From positions 620,001 to 684,000 of the forward strand of contig NZ_JAMTCR010000005.1 of the NCBI RefSeq assembly GCF_024171945.1: DNA of 64,000 nucleotides. The letters are read 5' to 3'. The notes below the pieces were generated by a model that made no database searches, had not been told where the DNA came from, and saw nothing but the letters and a program-made list of their open reading frames with translations. This document shows positions 8,970 through 18,819 of this stretch, piece by piece. Both the position numbers and the translations under genes were made by a program. Positions within the stretch are counted from its first letter, which is position 1; every line of letters begins with the position of its first letter. The stretch comes from Actinokineospora globicatena (GTDB taxonomy: Bacteria; Actinomycetota; Actinomycetes; Mycobacteriales; Pseudonocardiaceae).

Positions 8970-9599
8970 TCAGCGCACCCGGCAGGTGGCCCCGGCCAAC
9001 CGGGCGGTGCGCGCGCCGAGCCCCAGGTCGGCGGCCAACCGCAGGTCACCCGGGGTGTCCACATCGCAACGCAGGTGTGCCAGGCGATCGCCGACCCGGA
9101 CCGCGCCGGTGCCGTGCGCGGCGGCCGATCCCGGCCCGAACCGCGGGTGCAGCGGGGCTCCCGGCGCGCCGAGCAGCAGCGTCGTCCCGGTACCCGGCCG
9201 GTCGGCGACGAACGCCCGCCTGCCCTGGGCCTCGGCCACCGCGGCGTCGAGGTCCTCGGGCCGCAGCGCGGGCAGGTCGGCCTGCATGGCGCCGACGACG
9301 GCGCCCGGATCGGCTTGGCGCAGCGCCCGCGCGCCGAACTCCAGTGCCGCGTTGAGGCCTGGCAGACCGCGTTCGTCGACGACCTCGGCGCCGGTGCCCG
9401 CGAGCGCGGCGACCACGCGGGCGTCCTCGCACACCACGAGCAGCCTGCGCACCACCGACGCGGCCAGAGCGGCGGTCACCGTGTCCAACACCACAGCGAG
9501 CACGAGGTCGCGGTGCGCGTCGGCGCCACCGGGCACCGCGCCGCGCAACCGGGACTTGGCCCGGTCGAGGTTCTTGACCGGCACCACGAGGTCCACCAC
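8970..9599 (-). CDS. cofC: 2-phospho-L-lactate / phosphoenolpyruvate guanylyltransferase (F420 biosynthesis)
   Basis: Guanylyltransferase of coenzyme F420 biosynthesis (CofC, also called FbiD; in actinobacteria it is known to use phosphoenolpyruvate). The fold begins [18 protein letters not shown] and contains the nucleotide-binding segment [19 protein letters not shown] and later [13 protein letters not shown] start it at GTG 9599 (or 9596), after AGGATCGAGGAC; an open frame continues upstream to 9692 but those residues are not family-like and would overlap the promoter of plsC. About 209 aa, normal for the family. It is divergent from plsC. It predicts that the organism makes F420. Confidence 0.9.
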   Translation of the reverse strand: MVDLVVPVKNLDRAKSRLRGAVPGGADAHRDLVLAVVLDTVTAALAASVVRRLLVVCEDARVVAALAGTGAEVVDERGLPGLNAALEFGARALRQADPGAVVGAMQADLPALRPEDLDAAVAEAQGRRAFVADRPGTGTTLLLGAPGAPLHPRFGPGSAAAHGTGAVRVGDRLAHLRCDVDTPGDLRLAADLGLGARTARLAGATCRVR

Positions 9600-9742
9600 G
9601 TCCTCGATCCTGCCGGCAGCCGCCGCGGCGGGCACCCACCGGTGGACCCGTGTGGACCCGGGGCGGGTCAGCCAGGGAGACTCACGGGTCACGTGCGGCG
9701 GCAGCGCCGCTGCGGTTCTGGCGGAGCACTCGAGGAGCGGCG

Positions 9743-10465
9743 TTGGGCAAGCGTGAGAAGGGCGGGTTCTGGGTCGCGGTGTCCGCGGCGGCGTTCTACC
9801 CGTTGAGCTGGATGGCCAAGCGGGACTACCGGCACGCCGAGAAGCTGCCCGCCGAGGGCGCGGCCCTGCTGGTGATGAACCACGTCTCCCACCTCGACCC
9901 GCCGAGCGACGCGGTGTTCGTGCACCGCAACGGCCGGGTGCCGCGGTTCATGGCCAAGGACAGCCTGTTCCGCATCCCGGTCTTCGGCAAGATGCTCGCG
10001 GGCTCCGGCGGCATCCCCGTCTACCGCGGCACGTCGGACGCCCGCGGCAGCCTCAGCGCCGCGCACGACGCGTTGCGCGAGGGCAAGTTGGTGCTCATCT
10101 ACCCCGAGGGCACCATCACCAAGGACCCGGCGGGGTGGCCGATGTGGTCGCGCACCGGGGTGGCGCGGTTGGCGCTGGAGAACGACGTCCCGGTCATCCC
10201 GGCCGCCCGCTGGGGCACCCAGGAGATCTGGAACGGCTACGACAAGAAGTTCCGGCCGTTCCCCCGCAAGCGGGTCGTGACCCTGGTGGGTGACCCGGTC
10301 GACCTCTCGGCCTACCGGGGCAGGCCGGTCACCAACCAGTTGCTGCGCGAGGTCACCGACCTGCTGATGAGCCGGGTGCGGTCGCTGGTCGCCGAGATCC
10401 GCCAGGAGCCGGAACCGGCCGAGTTCTACCGCGCGAGCGCCAAGCGCGACACCGCGACGGACTGA
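9743..10465 (+). CDS. plsC: 1-acyl-sn-glycerol-3-phosphate acyltransferase
   Basis: Membrane-associated acyltransferase making phosphatidic acid. It has the HX4D motif in [11 protein letters not shown] and the acceptor-site motif in [21 protein letters not shown] near the N-terminus is a membrane-anchoring segment. I start it at TTG 9743 because GAGGAG lies 5 bases before it and the product begins [10 protein letters not shown], typical of the family. The frame is open upstream but has no ribosome site. The product is 240 aa. gpsA follows 13 bases after the stop, so two consecutive steps of phospholipid precursor synthesis are co-transcribed. Confidence 0.93.
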   Translation: MGKREKGGFWVAVSAAAFYPLSWMAKRDYRHAEKLPAEGAALLVMNHVSHLDPPSDAVFVHRNGRVPRFMAKDSLFRIPVFGKMLAGSGGIPVYRGTSDARGSLSAAHDALREGKLVLIYPEGTITKDPAGWPMWSRTGVARLALENDVPVIPAARWGTQEIWNGYDKKFRPFPRKRVVTLVGDPVDLSAYRGRPVTNQLLREVTDLLMSRVRSLVAEIRQEPEPAEFYRASAKRDTATD

Positions 10466-10478
10466 CGGGACGACGACC

Positions 10479-11483
10479 ATGGCGGGCAAGATCACGGTCA
10501 TGGGCGCGGGGTCCTGGGGGACCACGTTCGCCAAAGTGCTCGCGGACGCGGGCACCGAGGTGGTGCTGTGGGCGCGGCGCCGCGACGTCGCCGACGGCAT
10601 CGCCGAGACCAGGCAGAACCGCGACTACCTGCCCGGGGTCGCGCTGCCCGCGCCGCTGACGTCCACTTCGGACCCCCGGCTGGCGCTCGACGGCGCGGAC
10701 ACGGTGGTGCTCGCGGTGCCGAGCCAGACCCTGCGCAACAACCTGACCGCGTGGCGCGCGCTGCTGCCCGCGGGCGCGACCCTGGTCAGCCTGGCCAAGG
10801 GCGTGGAACTGGGCACGCTCAAGCGGATGAGCGAGGTCGTCGTCGACGTCACCGGCGTGCCCGACGACCAGGTCGCGGTGGTGTCCGGGCCGAACCTGGC
10901 CAAGGAGATCGCCGAGGAGCAGCCGACCGCGACGGTCATCGCCTGCCGCGACCACGACCGCGCCGTCGCGTTGCAGCGCGCGTGCACCACCGGCTACTTC
11001 CGGCCCTACACCATCACCGACGTGGTGGGCTGCGAGCTCGGGGGCGCCTGCAAGAACGTGATCGCGCTGTCGTGCGGGATGGCCGACGGCCTCGGGTTCG
11101 GCGCCAACACGCTGGCCACGCTGATGACCCGCGGTCTCGCCGAGACCAGCAGGCTCGGTGCCGCGCTCGGCGCCGACCCGCTGACCTTCGCCGGTCTGGC
11201 CGGGCTCGGCGACCTGGTGGCGTCGTGCTCGTCCCCGCTCTCGCGCAACCGGACCTTCGGCGCGCGGCTGGGCCGGGGCGAGACCATGGCGCAGGCGCAG
11301 GCCGCGGTGGGCGGGCAGGTCGCCGAAGGGGTGAAGTCGTGCTCGTCGATCCGTGAGCTGGCGCTGCGCCACGGGGTGGAGATGCCGATCACCGAGGTGG
11401 TGCACCGGGTCTGCCACGACGGGTTCGACCTCAGCGAGATGGCCGGTGCGCTGATCGGCCGCAAGACCCGGCCGGAGCGGTGA
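10479..11483 (+). CDS. gpsA: Glycerol-3-phosphate dehydrogenase [NAD(P)+]
   Basis: Reduces dihydroxyacetone phosphate to sn-glycerol 3-phosphate for phospholipid synthesis. The Rossmann motif is [19 protein letters not shown] near the N-terminus; the catalytic lysine lies in GACKNVIAL, and [19 protein letters not shown] is the conserved C-terminal segment. The product is 334 aa, the usual length. It follows plsC by 13 bases and its TGA overlaps the ATG of the next gene (TGATG), which indicates translational coupling. Confidence 0.97.
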   Translation: MAGKITVMGAGSWGTTFAKVLADAGTEVVLWARRRDVADGIAETRQNRDYLPGVALPAPLTSTSDPRLALDGADTVVLAVPSQTLRNNLTAWRALLPAGATLVSLAKGVELGTLKRMSEVVVDVTGVPDDQVAVVSGPNLAKEIAEEQPTATVIACRDHDRAVALQRACTTGYFRPYTITDVVGCELGGACKNVIALSCGMADGLGFGANTLATLMTRGLAETSRLGAALGADPLTFAGLAGLGDLVASCSSPLSRNRTFGARLGRGETMAQAQAAVGGQVAEGVKSCSSIRELALRHGVEMPITEVVHRVCHDGFDLSEMAGALIGRKTRPER

Positions 11484-12613
11484 TGTCCGCTGGTGAGGAG
11501 TTCGTGGTGAGCGAGCCGTTCGGCGACGGGACCAGGTGCGTGCACGGTGGTCTCGTCCCCGCCGAGCCCGGTGGACCCGTTCCGCCGCAGCCGGTCATGG
11601 CCAGCCAGTTCCACCTGTCCGACGACCCGTCCGCCGACTTCTACGGCCGCGCGGGCAATCCGACGTGGCGGGCGCTGGAGTCGGCCATCGGCGCGCTCGA
11701 CGGCGGGTCGTGTGTGCTCTACCCGTCCGGCATGGCCGCTGTGTCCGCCTTGATGCGCGTGCTGCTCAAGCCGGGTGACACGGTCGTCCTGCCGTCCGAC
11801 GGCTACTACCTCGGCCGCTCCTACGTGCGCGAGCACATGATGAACGGCTTGGTGGTCAGGGAAGTCGCGACGACGGCCGCGTGGACAGCGGAGACGGTCG
11901 CGGGCGCGGCCTTGGTGCTGCTGGAAACCCCGTCCAACCCGGGCCTGGACGTGTGCGACATCACCGCCATCGCCCGGTTGGCGCACGCGGCGGGCGCCCT
12001 CGTCGCGGTGGACAACACGACGGCGAGCCCGTTGGGGCAACGCCCGTTGGCGCTGGGCGCCGACATCACCCTGGCCAGTGACACCAAGGCGGTGGCGGGA
12101 CACAGCGACGTGCTGCTCGGCCACATCACCGCCACCGACCCCGACCTGGTCGCCCGGCTGCGGACCGAGCGCACGGTCAGCGGCGCCGTGCCGGGACCGT
12201 TCGAGGTGTGGTTGGCGCACCGGGGACTCGGCACGCTGGACCTGCGCCTGGCCCGCCAGGCCGAGAACGCGGCCGCCCTCTACGACGTCCTGCGCGAGCA
12301 CCCGGCGGTGCGTTCCGTGCGGTGGCCCGGGTCCCCGCTCGACCCGGCCCACGAGGTCGCCGCGCGGCAGATGCGCCGCTTCGGCGGGGTCATCAGCTTC
12401 GAACTGGCCTCCGCCGAGGCCGCTGCCCGGTTCCTGGCGGCGTCCCGACTGGTGTCCTCGGCCACCAGCTTCGGCGGCCTGCACTCCAACGCCGACCGCA
12501 GGGCGCGCTGGGGCGACGCCGTTCCCGAGGGCCTGTTGCGCCTCTCATGCGGCTGTGAGGACACCCGCGACCTGGTCGCCGATGTCCTCACAGCCCTCGA
12601 AGCGGTTATCTGA
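11483..12613 (+). CDS. Cys/Met metabolism PLP-dependent enzyme (cystathionine gamma-lyase type)
   Basis: A fold-type I PLP enzyme of the Cys/Met family, about 376 aa. The PLP lysine is in SDTKAVAGHSDVLLG; the cofactor-binding aspartate is in VAVDNTTASP; YGRAGNPTWRALE is the conserved N-terminal segment. Probably splits cystathionine or a related thioether, but gamma-lyase, beta-lyase and gamma-synthase cannot be separated by eye. ATG 11483 overlaps the gpsA stop; a GTG at 11507 preceded by GAGGAG is a plausible alternative. It converges on the SigK/RskA pair and lies near a cysteine dioxygenase gene. Confidence 0.88.
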   Translation: MSAGEEFVVSEPFGDGTRCVHGGLVPAEPGGPVPPQPVMASQFHLSDDPSADFYGRAGNPTWRALESAIGALDGGSCVLYPSGMAAVSALMRVLLKPGDTVVLPSDGYYLGRSYVREHMMNGLVVREVATTAAWTAETVAGAALVLLETPSNPGLDVCDITAIARLAHAAGALVAVDNTTASPLGQRPLALGADITLASDTKAVAGHSDVLLGHITATDPDLVARLRTERTVSGAVPGPFEVWLAHRGLGTLDLRLARQAENAAALYDVLREHPAVRSVRWPGSPLDPAHEVAARQMRRFGGVISFELASAEAAARFLAASRLVSSATSFGGLHSNADRRARWGDAVPEGLLRLSCGCEDTRDLVADVLTALEAVI

Positions 12614-12628
12614 GCGGGTGTTACCTGA

Positions 12629-13363
12629 CTAGTCCGGCAGCGCCATCGCCATCACGACCGGGCCGTGCGGGACGTCCGAGCCACCAGCGGCCTCGATGCT
12701 GACCCCGACCTGGTTGGCGGTGCCGATGCCCGCGCTGTCCACGATGGACGCCCGACCGGAGTCGTCCGGCGCGAGCAGTCCGACCGAGCGCGGGCTGCCC
12801 TCGTCGCGCATCAGCCACGCCTGGTAGGTCTTGCCGTCCGGCGCGGGCGGCATGTTGGCCGCCAGCAGCATCACCTGGCCCCGCGACCGCGACACCACCA
12901 CGGTCCCGTTCAGGCCCGCCGCCGTCGAACCGCTGACGAACCGGACGTCGTCGGCAGAGAGCAGGTCCACCATGGCGACCGACTGCGACTTCTGGGTGTC
13001 GAGCTCCTGCTGGTTGCGCAGCAGCAGCGCGCCAAGCGACACCGAGACCACCAGCAGCACCGCCGCGGCGATCCCGGTCAGCCGCAGCGCCACCGGCCGC
13101 GACCGGGTCGGCGCCGATCCGCCGTGCTGCAGCGGCGGCAGCTGGCGGACCTCGGCGATCCTGGCCAGCACCCGCGCCTTCAGCTCGGCGGGTGGGACCT
13201 CCGACACCGCGTCCCCGAGCCGGGCCGCCGTCGCCTGCAACTCGCGCACCTCTTGGGCGCACGCGTCGCACTCGGCGAGGTGCCGCTCGAACGCGGCGCG
13301 CTCGATCTCGGGAATGGCGTCGAGGGCATAGGCGCCGGTCAACGCGTGGATGTCGGCGGTCAT
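12629..13363 (-). CDS. rskA: Anti-sigma-K factor (RskA-type)
   Basis: A 244-aa single-pass membrane anti-sigma factor. The N-terminal zinc-binding anti-sigma motif is HLAECDAC (His28, Cys32, Cys35). A transmembrane helix lies at about 93-115 (IAAAVLLVVSVSLGALLL). The extracytoplasmic RskA domain follows, with PAPDGKTYQAWLM. The start overlaps the sigma-factor stop by 4 bases, so they are translationally coupled. In mycobacteria RskA holds SigK until redox or proteolytic release; the intact motif supports the same type of control here. It converges on the Cys/Met enzyme gene, 15 bases apart. Confidence 0.93.
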   Translation of the reverse strand: MTADIHALTGAYALDAIPEIERAAFERHLAECDACAQEVRELQATAARLGDAVSEVPPAELKARVLARIAEVRQLPPLQHGGSAPTRSRPVALRLTGIAAAVLLVVSVSLGALLLRNQQELDTQKSQSVAMVDLLSADDVRFVSGSTAAGLNGTVVVSRSRGQVMLLAANMPPAPDGKTYQAWLMRDEGSPRSVGLLAPDDSGRASIVDSAGIGTANQVGVSIEAAGGSDVPHGPVVMAMALPD

Positions 13364-13959
13364 CGAGCCACCCCCAGGCAGTCGCGCATGCGGATGAGTC
13401 CGTCACGCAGTCGGGTCTTGATCGTCCCCAGCGGGGTGTCGAGCAGTTCGGCCACCTCGCGGTAAGTCAACCCCCGGTAGTAGGCCAGCTCCACCGACTC
13501 CCGCTGCAGGTCGGTGAGCGAGGACAGGCAGCGGCGCACCTGCTCGTGCTCGAGCCGGGTGCCCACCTGCTCGGCGACCTCGTCGAACGGCCTGCTGGTC
13601 TCCCTGCGGTAGGCGCGGTCCTCGCGGTCGGTCGCCGACTGCGACGAGCGCACCCGGTCCACCGCGCGCCGGTGCGCCAGGGTCATCACCCAGGTCATTA
13701 CGCTGCCCCGCTCCGGGCTGAACCGCGCCGCGGTCCGCCACAGCTCGAGCAGCACCTCCTGGGTCACCTCCTCCGACTGCGCCGGGTCCCGCACGATCCG
13801 CCGCACCAACCCGAACACCGGGGCGCAGACGTGCTCGTAAAGCCGCTCGAAGGCGCCCTCGTCCCCCTTGGCGACCCGGAGCAGCAACGCCTCCGGATCC
13901 GGTGCCCGCGCCTCGTCGGCCGCGCTCACGCTCGCGATCCGCCGAACCCGCTCGGCCAT
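13360..13959 (-). CDS. sigK: ECF sigma factor, SigK-like
   Basis: A 199-aa sigma-70 of the ECF class. Region 2 includes FERLYEHVCAPVFGLVRRIV and SEEVTQEVLLELWR, then the region 2.4 segment MTLAHRRAVDRVR; region 4 is LTDLQRESVELAYYRGLTY followed by VAELLDTPLGTIKTRLRDG. These match mycobacterial SigK closely in order and spacing. Start ATG 13959 is preceded by GAGGAG at 11 bases; the frame continues open upstream without family-like sequence. It is coupled to rskA. The target regulon is unknown; the divergently placed cysteine dioxygenase gene is a candidate. Confidence 0.9.
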   Translation of the reverse strand: MAERVRRIASVSAADEARAPDPEALLLRVAKGDEGAFERLYEHVCAPVFGLVRRIVRDPAQSEEVTQEVLLELWRTAARFSPERGSVMTWVMTLAHRRAVDRVRSSQSATDREDRAYRRETSRPFDEVAEQVGTRLEHEQVRRCLSSLTDLQRESVELAYYRGLTYREVAELLDTPLGTIKTRLRDGLIRMRDCLGVAR

Positions 13960-14291
13960 GTCCACCCGCTCTCCTCGACCAGCCGCGGGACCAGCGTCCC
14001 CACGTCGGTGGTCATTCGGCGCACCGGGCACCGCGGATTGGCGCGGGCGTACCCCGGCGCGCTCCCGCCAGTGTCCCACGGTGTGGGCGCGGGGCGGACG
14101 GGCTTGCGCGGGCCGGGGTCCGCTGCCAGTCTGTGCCGCGTGTTGCCGCGCACCATCGCCGACCACCGGGGTCACGCCGACCTCGGTCTTGTCGCGAGCG
14201 CGCTCTGTCCGTGTCGTTGATCCAGCCCATCCGCCGACCCGCCACCCCGGGCCGCCAGCTGTGTTCACCGCCACCGAAGGACACCACGCGC
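13960..14291. other. Divergent intergenic region, sigK / cysteine dioxygenase
   Basis: A 332-base gap between divergent genes. Long frames cross it on both strands but lack family-like sequence and ribosome sites. It should contain promoters for both genes; no certain -35/-10 or ECF consensus could be picked out by eye. Confidence 0.5.
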
Positions 14292-14792
14292 ATGTTCGCC
14301 GTCCCGCCCAACACCGTCGCGCTCACCGCCACCCCGGCCTCGGCGCACCCGGCCCTCATCGCCCGCCAGGTCGCCGACGACCGCGCCCGCTGGGCACCAC
14401 TGCTGCGCTACGACCCGGCCGAGCGCTTCGCCGCCCTGGTCGAACGGGTCGACGGCCAGGAGGTCTGGCTGATGAGCTGGCTCCCCGGCCAGCACACCGA
14501 CCTGCACGACCACGGCACCGTCGCGGGCGCCTTCACCGTGGTCTCAGGCTCGCTGACCGAGCGCGTCGCCGCACCGCACCGGCCCGCGGAGGTGCTGCAC
14601 ACGGTCCTGGCAGGCCAGTCCCGCGTCTTCGGCCCCGGGTACGTCCACCAAGTCGGCAACGACACCCCCGACCCAGCGGTCAGCATCCACGTCTACCGCA
14701 CCGCCCGCCCCGCCATGCGCCCCTACCGCATCGACCCCATCACCGGCCCCCAGCGCCTCCCCACCCCTGACGCGCGCGGGTTGTCGAGCTGA
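14292..14792 (+). CDS. Cysteine dioxygenase family protein
   Basis: A cupin-fold non-haem iron enzyme of 166 aa that oxidises cysteine (or a related thiol) to the sulfinic acid. Predicted iron ligands are His72 and His74 (in TDLHDHGTVAG) and His119 (in GYVHQVGN), the bacterial cysteine-dioxygenase pattern. Start ATG 14292 follows GAAGGA. Other 3-mercapto-acid dioxygenases share the fold, so the substrate is not certain. It is divergent from sigK and lies 1.7 kb from a Cys/Met PLP enzyme, which hints at a cysteine-handling cluster. Confidence 0.87.
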   Translation: MFAVPPNTVALTATPASAHPALIARQVADDRARWAPLLRYDPAERFAALVERVDGQEVWLMSWLPGQHTDLHDHGTVAGAFTVVSGSLTERVAAPHRPAEVLHTVLAGQSRVFGPGYVHQVGNDTPDPAVSIHVYRTARPAMRPYRIDPITGPQRLPTPDARGLSS

Positions 14793-14843
14793 CTATTGGC
14801 CCCAGCGACTCCGCACCACGATGTGAGCGGGTCGTTGACCTGA

Positions 14844-15566
14844 CTACAGGGGGCCGGAGGCCGCTCGTGCGGTGATGTGGGCGGGTTGGGGGAGGTCCGA
14901 GTCGGGTTCGGGCTCGCCCCAGATCTGGCGGAGGGGGAGTACGCCTGCCCAGGCGATGTTGGTGGTGACGTCTTCCTCGTCGTCGCCCGGTGCGCCTGTG
15001 CGGGTTTTCACCGCGGCCTCGGTGAGGTCCAGGGTCAGTACCGCTGTCGCTGCCAGTTCCTTTTGGGTTGGGGGGCGGGCGTGGTCCCAGGAGCCGGGGG
15101 CCATGTGTTCGGTCAGCACGCGGAGACCGTGCAGTTTGGTCTCCGGATCGGTGACCTGGACCGCGGTGCCGTGGATGACGGCGGAGCGGTAGTTCATCGA
15201 GTGGTGGAACACCGACCGCGCGTAGACGACTCCGTCGAGCAGGGTCACCGCCACGCAGACCTCCACTCCGGACATCGCGGCCCGGAGGCTGCGGGCGCCG
15301 GTGGAGCCGTGCAGGTAGAGGGTGTCGCCGTCGCGGCCGTAGCCGGTGGGCAGGACGATGGGGCTGCCGTCCACGACCGTGGACAGGTGGCAGATCAGAC
15401 CCGCGTCGAGCACGGCGTACAGGGTGGCGCGGTCAGTGCTGGAGCGGTGCGCGCCCCGCTTGACAGTGCTGCGCGGGGTCGGCGACAGCGGGCTCGGTGA
15501 CGGCGGGCTGGTCGACGGGTCGGGGCCACCGGTGTCGCCGGGCGGGGTGAGGCAGGTCTCGGTCAC
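14844..15566 (-). CDS. Pyridoxamine 5'-phosphate oxidase-family flavin protein
   Basis: A split-barrel FMN-binding protein of 240 aa, closer to the NimA-like/COG3467 type than to true PdxH. Conserved features are the N-terminal strand GLICHLSTVVDGSPIVLPT, LYLHGSTGARSLRA and HHSMNYRSAVIHG. Start GTG 15566 is chosen because the frame upstream runs into the divergent gene; there is no ribosome site before it, so the mRNA may be leaderless. It is divergent from a MocR regulator, a common arrangement in which the regulator controls the flavin protein. The true substrate is unknown. Its 3' end shares a short sequence with the 3' end of rskA. Confidence 0.8.
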   Translation of the reverse strand: MTETCLTPPGDTGGPDPSTSPPSPSPLSPTPRSTVKRGAHRSSTDRATLYAVLDAGLICHLSTVVDGSPIVLPTGYGRDGDTLYLHGSTGARSLRAAMSGVEVCVAVTLLDGVVYARSVFHHSMNYRSAVIHGTAVQVTDPETKLHGLRVLTEHMAPGSWDHARPPTQKELAATAVLTLDLTEAAVKTRTGAPGDDEEDVTTNIAWAGVLPLRQIWGEPEPDSDLPQPAHITARAASGPL

Positions 15567-15636
15567 GGCGTTTACGCTGCCGCACCCGAGTGGCATCCTG
15601 ACAGGGCCACAGCTCGGCGATTTCAGGAGGCCACTG

Positions 15637-17049
15637 GTGTCGGAGAGCCCAGCCTTGCCGGTGACCCTCGACCGGGGGTCACCCACACCGCTGGCGGTGC
15701 AGCTCGCGGAGGAGCTGCGGGCCGCGGCGGGGGACGGCAGGCTGCGCAGCGGCGACCGGTTGCCCTCCACCCGCGCCCTGGCCACCCAGCTCAACGTCAG
15801 CCGGACCGTCACCGCCGCCGCCTACGAGCAGCTGCACGCCGAGGGCTGGATCACCGGCAAGCACGGCTCCGGCACCTACGTCACCACCGCGCCCCCCGGC
15901 TCGCCGTCCACCAGGCCCAAGCCGAGGCCGACCGAGGCCGGCGAGGTCACCGCCGTCGACCTGCGGCCGGGATCGCCGTGGGCCAGCGGCATCGACCGGT
16001 CGGCGTGGCGGCGGGCCTGGCGCGGCGCCGCCGACGTCGCCCCGCTGCCCCGGCCGACCCGTGCGGGTGTGCCCGCCTACCGCGCCGCCGTCGCCGAGCA
16101 CCTGTTGCGGCACCGGGGGTTGCGGGTCAGCGGCGAGTACGAGGGCGAGTCGGTCCTGGCGACGGCGGGCACCACGGCAGCGGTCGCCGAGTTGGCCGCC
16201 GCGGTCCTGAGCCCAGGTGACGTCGTCGCCGTCGAGGAACCGGGTTACCAGCGCGCGGTCCAGACCATGCGGGCCGCCGGTCTGGTCGTCGTTCCCGCGC
16301 CGGTCGACGCGGACGGACTGCTGCTCGACGCCGTTCCCGCCGGGGCGCGCGCGGTGTACTGCTCGCCCGCGCACCAGTACCCGCTGGGCAGGCGGATGTC
16401 CGCGGCGCGACGGGTGGAACTGGTCGACCGGGCGCGCCGCGACGGCTGGCTGGTCATCGAGGACGACTACGACGGTGAGCTGCGCTACGACGTGGCGCCC
16501 CTGCCGCTGCTGGCCTCGCTCGCCCCGGACGTGGTGGTGCACCTCGGCACCACCAGCAAGATCCTCACCCCCGCGCTCGGCGTCGGCTGGATGGTCGCGC
16601 CGCCCCCGGTCATCGCCGCCGTGCTGCACCACCGCGACATCACCGGCACCAGCCCGTCGGCGGCCGGGCAGTTCGTGGTGGTGGAACTGGCCCGCAACGG
16701 CGACCTGGGCAGGCACCTGCGCAAGCTGCGCCGCGAGCTGTCCGAGCGGCGCGGCATGCTCGTCGACGCGCTCACCGGCGCCGGGGTCCGCTTCCTCGGC
16801 GACGACGCGGGCGCGCACCTGGTGGTCCCGCTCGGCTCGGCGGCGCGCGAGCACGAGCTGATCGAGGCGGCGGGCGGGCGCGGCATCCTGCTCGACGGCC
16901 TGGCCCGCCACCACTGCGGTCCGGCGACCTGGTTCGGCATCGCGGTCGGTTACGCGGCGTGTTCGCGCGCGCAGCTGCGGGCCGCGATCCCTGACCTGCT
17001 GTCGCTGCTGTCCCAGTCGAGCGACCAGCGGAGTACTCCGTCCGGGTAG
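15637..17049 (+). CDS. MocR/PdxR-type regulator (GntR HTH + aminotransferase fold)
   Basis: A 470-aa regulator fusing a GntR winged helix (about 15-85, [20 protein letters not shown]) to an aminotransferase class I fold. The PLP lysine is in [14 protein letters not shown], so PLP is probably bound as an effector rather than for catalysis. GTG 15637 is preceded by CAGGAGG at 6 bases; the frame extends upstream through the divergent promoter but without support. It likely regulates the adjacent flavin protein gene and itself. ddl follows 11 bases after its stop. Confidence 0.9.
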   Translation: MSESPALPVTLDRGSPTPLAVQLAEELRAAAGDGRLRSGDRLPSTRALATQLNVSRTVTAAAYEQLHAEGWITGKHGSGTYVTTAPPGSPSTRPKPRPTEAGEVTAVDLRPGSPWASGIDRSAWRRAWRGAADVAPLPRPTRAGVPAYRAAVAEHLLRHRGLRVSGEYEGESVLATAGTTAAVAELAAAVLSPGDVVAVEEPGYQRAVQTMRAAGLVVVPAPVDADGLLLDAVPAGARAVYCSPAHQYPLGRRMSAARRVELVDRARRDGWLVIEDDYDGELRYDVAPLPLLASLAPDVVVHLGTTSKILTPALGVGWMVAPPPVIAAVLHHRDITGTSPSAAGQFVVVELARNGDLGRHLRKLRRELSERRGMLVDALTGAGVRFLGDDAGAHLVVPLGSAAREHELIEAAGGRGILLDGLARHHCGPATWFGIAVGYAACSRAQLRAAIPDLLSLLSQSSDQRSTPSG

Positions 17050-17060
17050 TCTCGTCCACC

Positions 17061-18182
17061 ATGTCGAGCCTCACGCCGTCACCGGGTAGCCAGTCCACGC
17101 CGAAGCTGCGCGTAGCGGTCGTGTTCGGCGGGCGCAGCACCGAGCACACCATCTCGTGCGTCTCCGCCGGGAGCGTGCTGGCGAACCTGGACAGCGACCG
17201 GTTCGAGGTCGTGCCGGTCGGCATCACCCCCGACGGAGCGTGGGTGCTCGGCCCCGGCGACCCGGCGGCGCTGCGCATCGAGGACCGCGCGCTGCCCACG
17301 GTCACCAGCGGCACCGCCCTCACCCTGCCCGCCGACCCCACCTCGGCCGGGCTGGTCGTGCTGGAGCCGGGCAGGCAGGGCGAGGTCATCAGCGGCGTGG
17401 ACCTGGTGTTCCCGGTGCTGCACGGCGCCTACGGCGAGGACGGCACCATCCAGGGCCTGCTGGAGATGGTCGGCGTCCCCTACGTCGGTCCCGGCGTGCT
17501 GGCCAGCGCGGTGGCGATGGACAAGGGCTTCACCAAGAAGCTGCTGGCCGCCGAGGGCCTCCCGGTCGGCCGCTACGTGGAACTGCGCCGCGACCAGGCC
17601 ACCCTCACCGAGGACGAGCGCGAACACCTGGGGCTGCCGGTGTTCGTCAAGCCCTCGCGCGCCGGATCGTCAACGGGGATCAGCAAGGTCTCCTCGTGGG
17701 ACGAACTCGACGCCGCCATCGTGCGGGCGCGGGCGATCGACCCGAAGGTGCTCGTGGAGGCCGCTGTCGTGGGCCGTGAGGTCGAGTGCGGCGTGCTGGA
17801 GTTCCCCGACGGCGCCGTCCGCGCGTCGCTGCCCGCCGAGGTCCGCCTGGCCGAGGGCATCGACTGGTACGACTTCGACGCCAAGTACCTCGACGCGGTG
17901 TGCGAGCTCGACATCCCGGCCAAGCTGCCCGACGAGGTGGCCGAGCGGTTGCGCGCCACCGCCGTCGCCGCGTTCCGCGCGCTGGACTGCCAGGGCCTGG
18001 CCCGGGTCGACTTCTTCGTCGGCGAGGACGGCGAGCTGACCGTCAACGAGGTCAACACCATGCCCGGGTTCACCGCGACCTCGGCGTTCCCGAAGATGTG
18101 GGACGTCAGCGGGATCGACTACCCGACCCTGCTCAGCGTGCTCATCGACACGGCGCTGGCCAGGGGGACCGGCCTGCGGTAG
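17061..18182 (+). CDS. ddl: D-alanine--D-alanine ligase
   Basis: An ATP-grasp ligase that makes the D-Ala-D-Ala dipeptide for peptidoglycan. The product is 373 aa. The N-terminus [21 protein letters not shown], the ATP-grasp segment [17 protein letters not shown], and the metal-binding C-terminus [20 protein letters not shown] are diagnostic. ATG at 17061. The 11-base gap to the MocR gene suggests read-through, though an internal promoter is likely for an essential gene. It is followed by the convergent DUF3515 gene. Confidence 0.97.
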   Translation: MSSLTPSPGSQSTPKLRVAVVFGGRSTEHTISCVSAGSVLANLDSDRFEVVPVGITPDGAWVLGPGDPAALRIEDRALPTVTSGTALTLPADPTSAGLVVLEPGRQGEVISGVDLVFPVLHGAYGEDGTIQGLLEMVGVPYVGPGVLASAVAMDKGFTKKLLAAEGLPVGRYVELRRDQATLTEDEREHLGLPVFVKPSRAGSSTGISKVSSWDELDAAIVRARAIDPKVLVEAAVVGREVECGVLEFPDGAVRASLPAEVRLAEGIDWYDFDAKYLDAVCELDIPAKLPDEVAERLRATAVAAFRALDCQGLARVDFFVGEDGELTVNEVNTMPGFTATSAFPKMWDVSGIDYPTLLSVLIDTALARGTGLR

Positions 18183-18218
18183 GGCGACCGGGGGAGACTG
18201 GTCATCGGGGGAGTCTGG

Positions 18219-18800
18219 TCAGGGCCTGACCTCTTGGGCGACCAGCCGCTGACCGACCACTTCGGACACGGTCTGCAGCGGCCCGGTGCCGAGCCCGGCG
18301 GGCAGCGTCAACGCCACGTACACCGGCCGGTCGACCGCGAACCAGGTCGCGGCGCCGTCGCCCTCGATGACCAGCCAGCGCACCTTCGACACCTCGCGCA
18401 GCGCGGCGGTGTTGGTCAGCTCCGGGGGCTTGCCGAGGCCGCAGCGCAACACGACCGGGTCACCCACCTGGTCACCCCAGGCGGCCGCGCCGACGGGGGC
18501 CGGGTCGGCGATCGGCAGCCGCGGCAGCGTCTTGCCGTTGTTGGGAAGCACGTCCGGCAGCGCTGAGGTCAGGCCTGCGCATTCTGTGGAAGCGGAGTCG
18601 GGAGCGTCGACCGGGACCAACCCGACCGGGCCGGTCCGCGGCGCCTGCGTCGTCTGGCCAGCCTGGTTCACTGCCACCCGTTCGGGGTCGTCGGGCAGCA
18701 GCAATCGGACCACCACGACGCCGACCACCAGCAACCCGGCCAACACCGCGGCGGTGGTGACGGCGGTGCGGGAGAGGCCTGCGGCGGTCTGCGTGCTCAC
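18219..18800 (-). CDS. DUF3515 family membrane-anchored protein
   Basis: A 193-aa protein with one N-terminal transmembrane helix (about 13-35, VTTAAVLAGLLVVGVVVVRL) and an extracytoplasmic domain with conserved cysteines (STECAGL, VVLRCGLGKP) and WLVIEGDGAATWFAVDRPVYVAL. This matches DUF3515, conserved next to ddl and thiL in actinobacteria; no function is established. It ends beyond a 17-bp imperfect tandem (CGGGGGAGACTGGTCAT and a near copy, 18189-18222) which overlaps its stop codon. Confidence 0.85.
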   Translation of the reverse strand: MSTQTAAGLSRTAVTTAAVLAGLLVVGVVVVRLLLPDDPERVAVNQAGQTTQAPRTGPVGLVPVDAPDSASTECAGLTSALPDVLPNNGKTLPRLPIADPAPVGAAAWGDQVGDPVVLRCGLGKPPELTNTAALREVSKVRWLVIEGDGAATWFAVDRPVYVALTLPAGLGTGPLQTVSEVVGQRLVAQEVRP

Positions 18801-18819
18801 CGGCCCACTAGACCACGGC

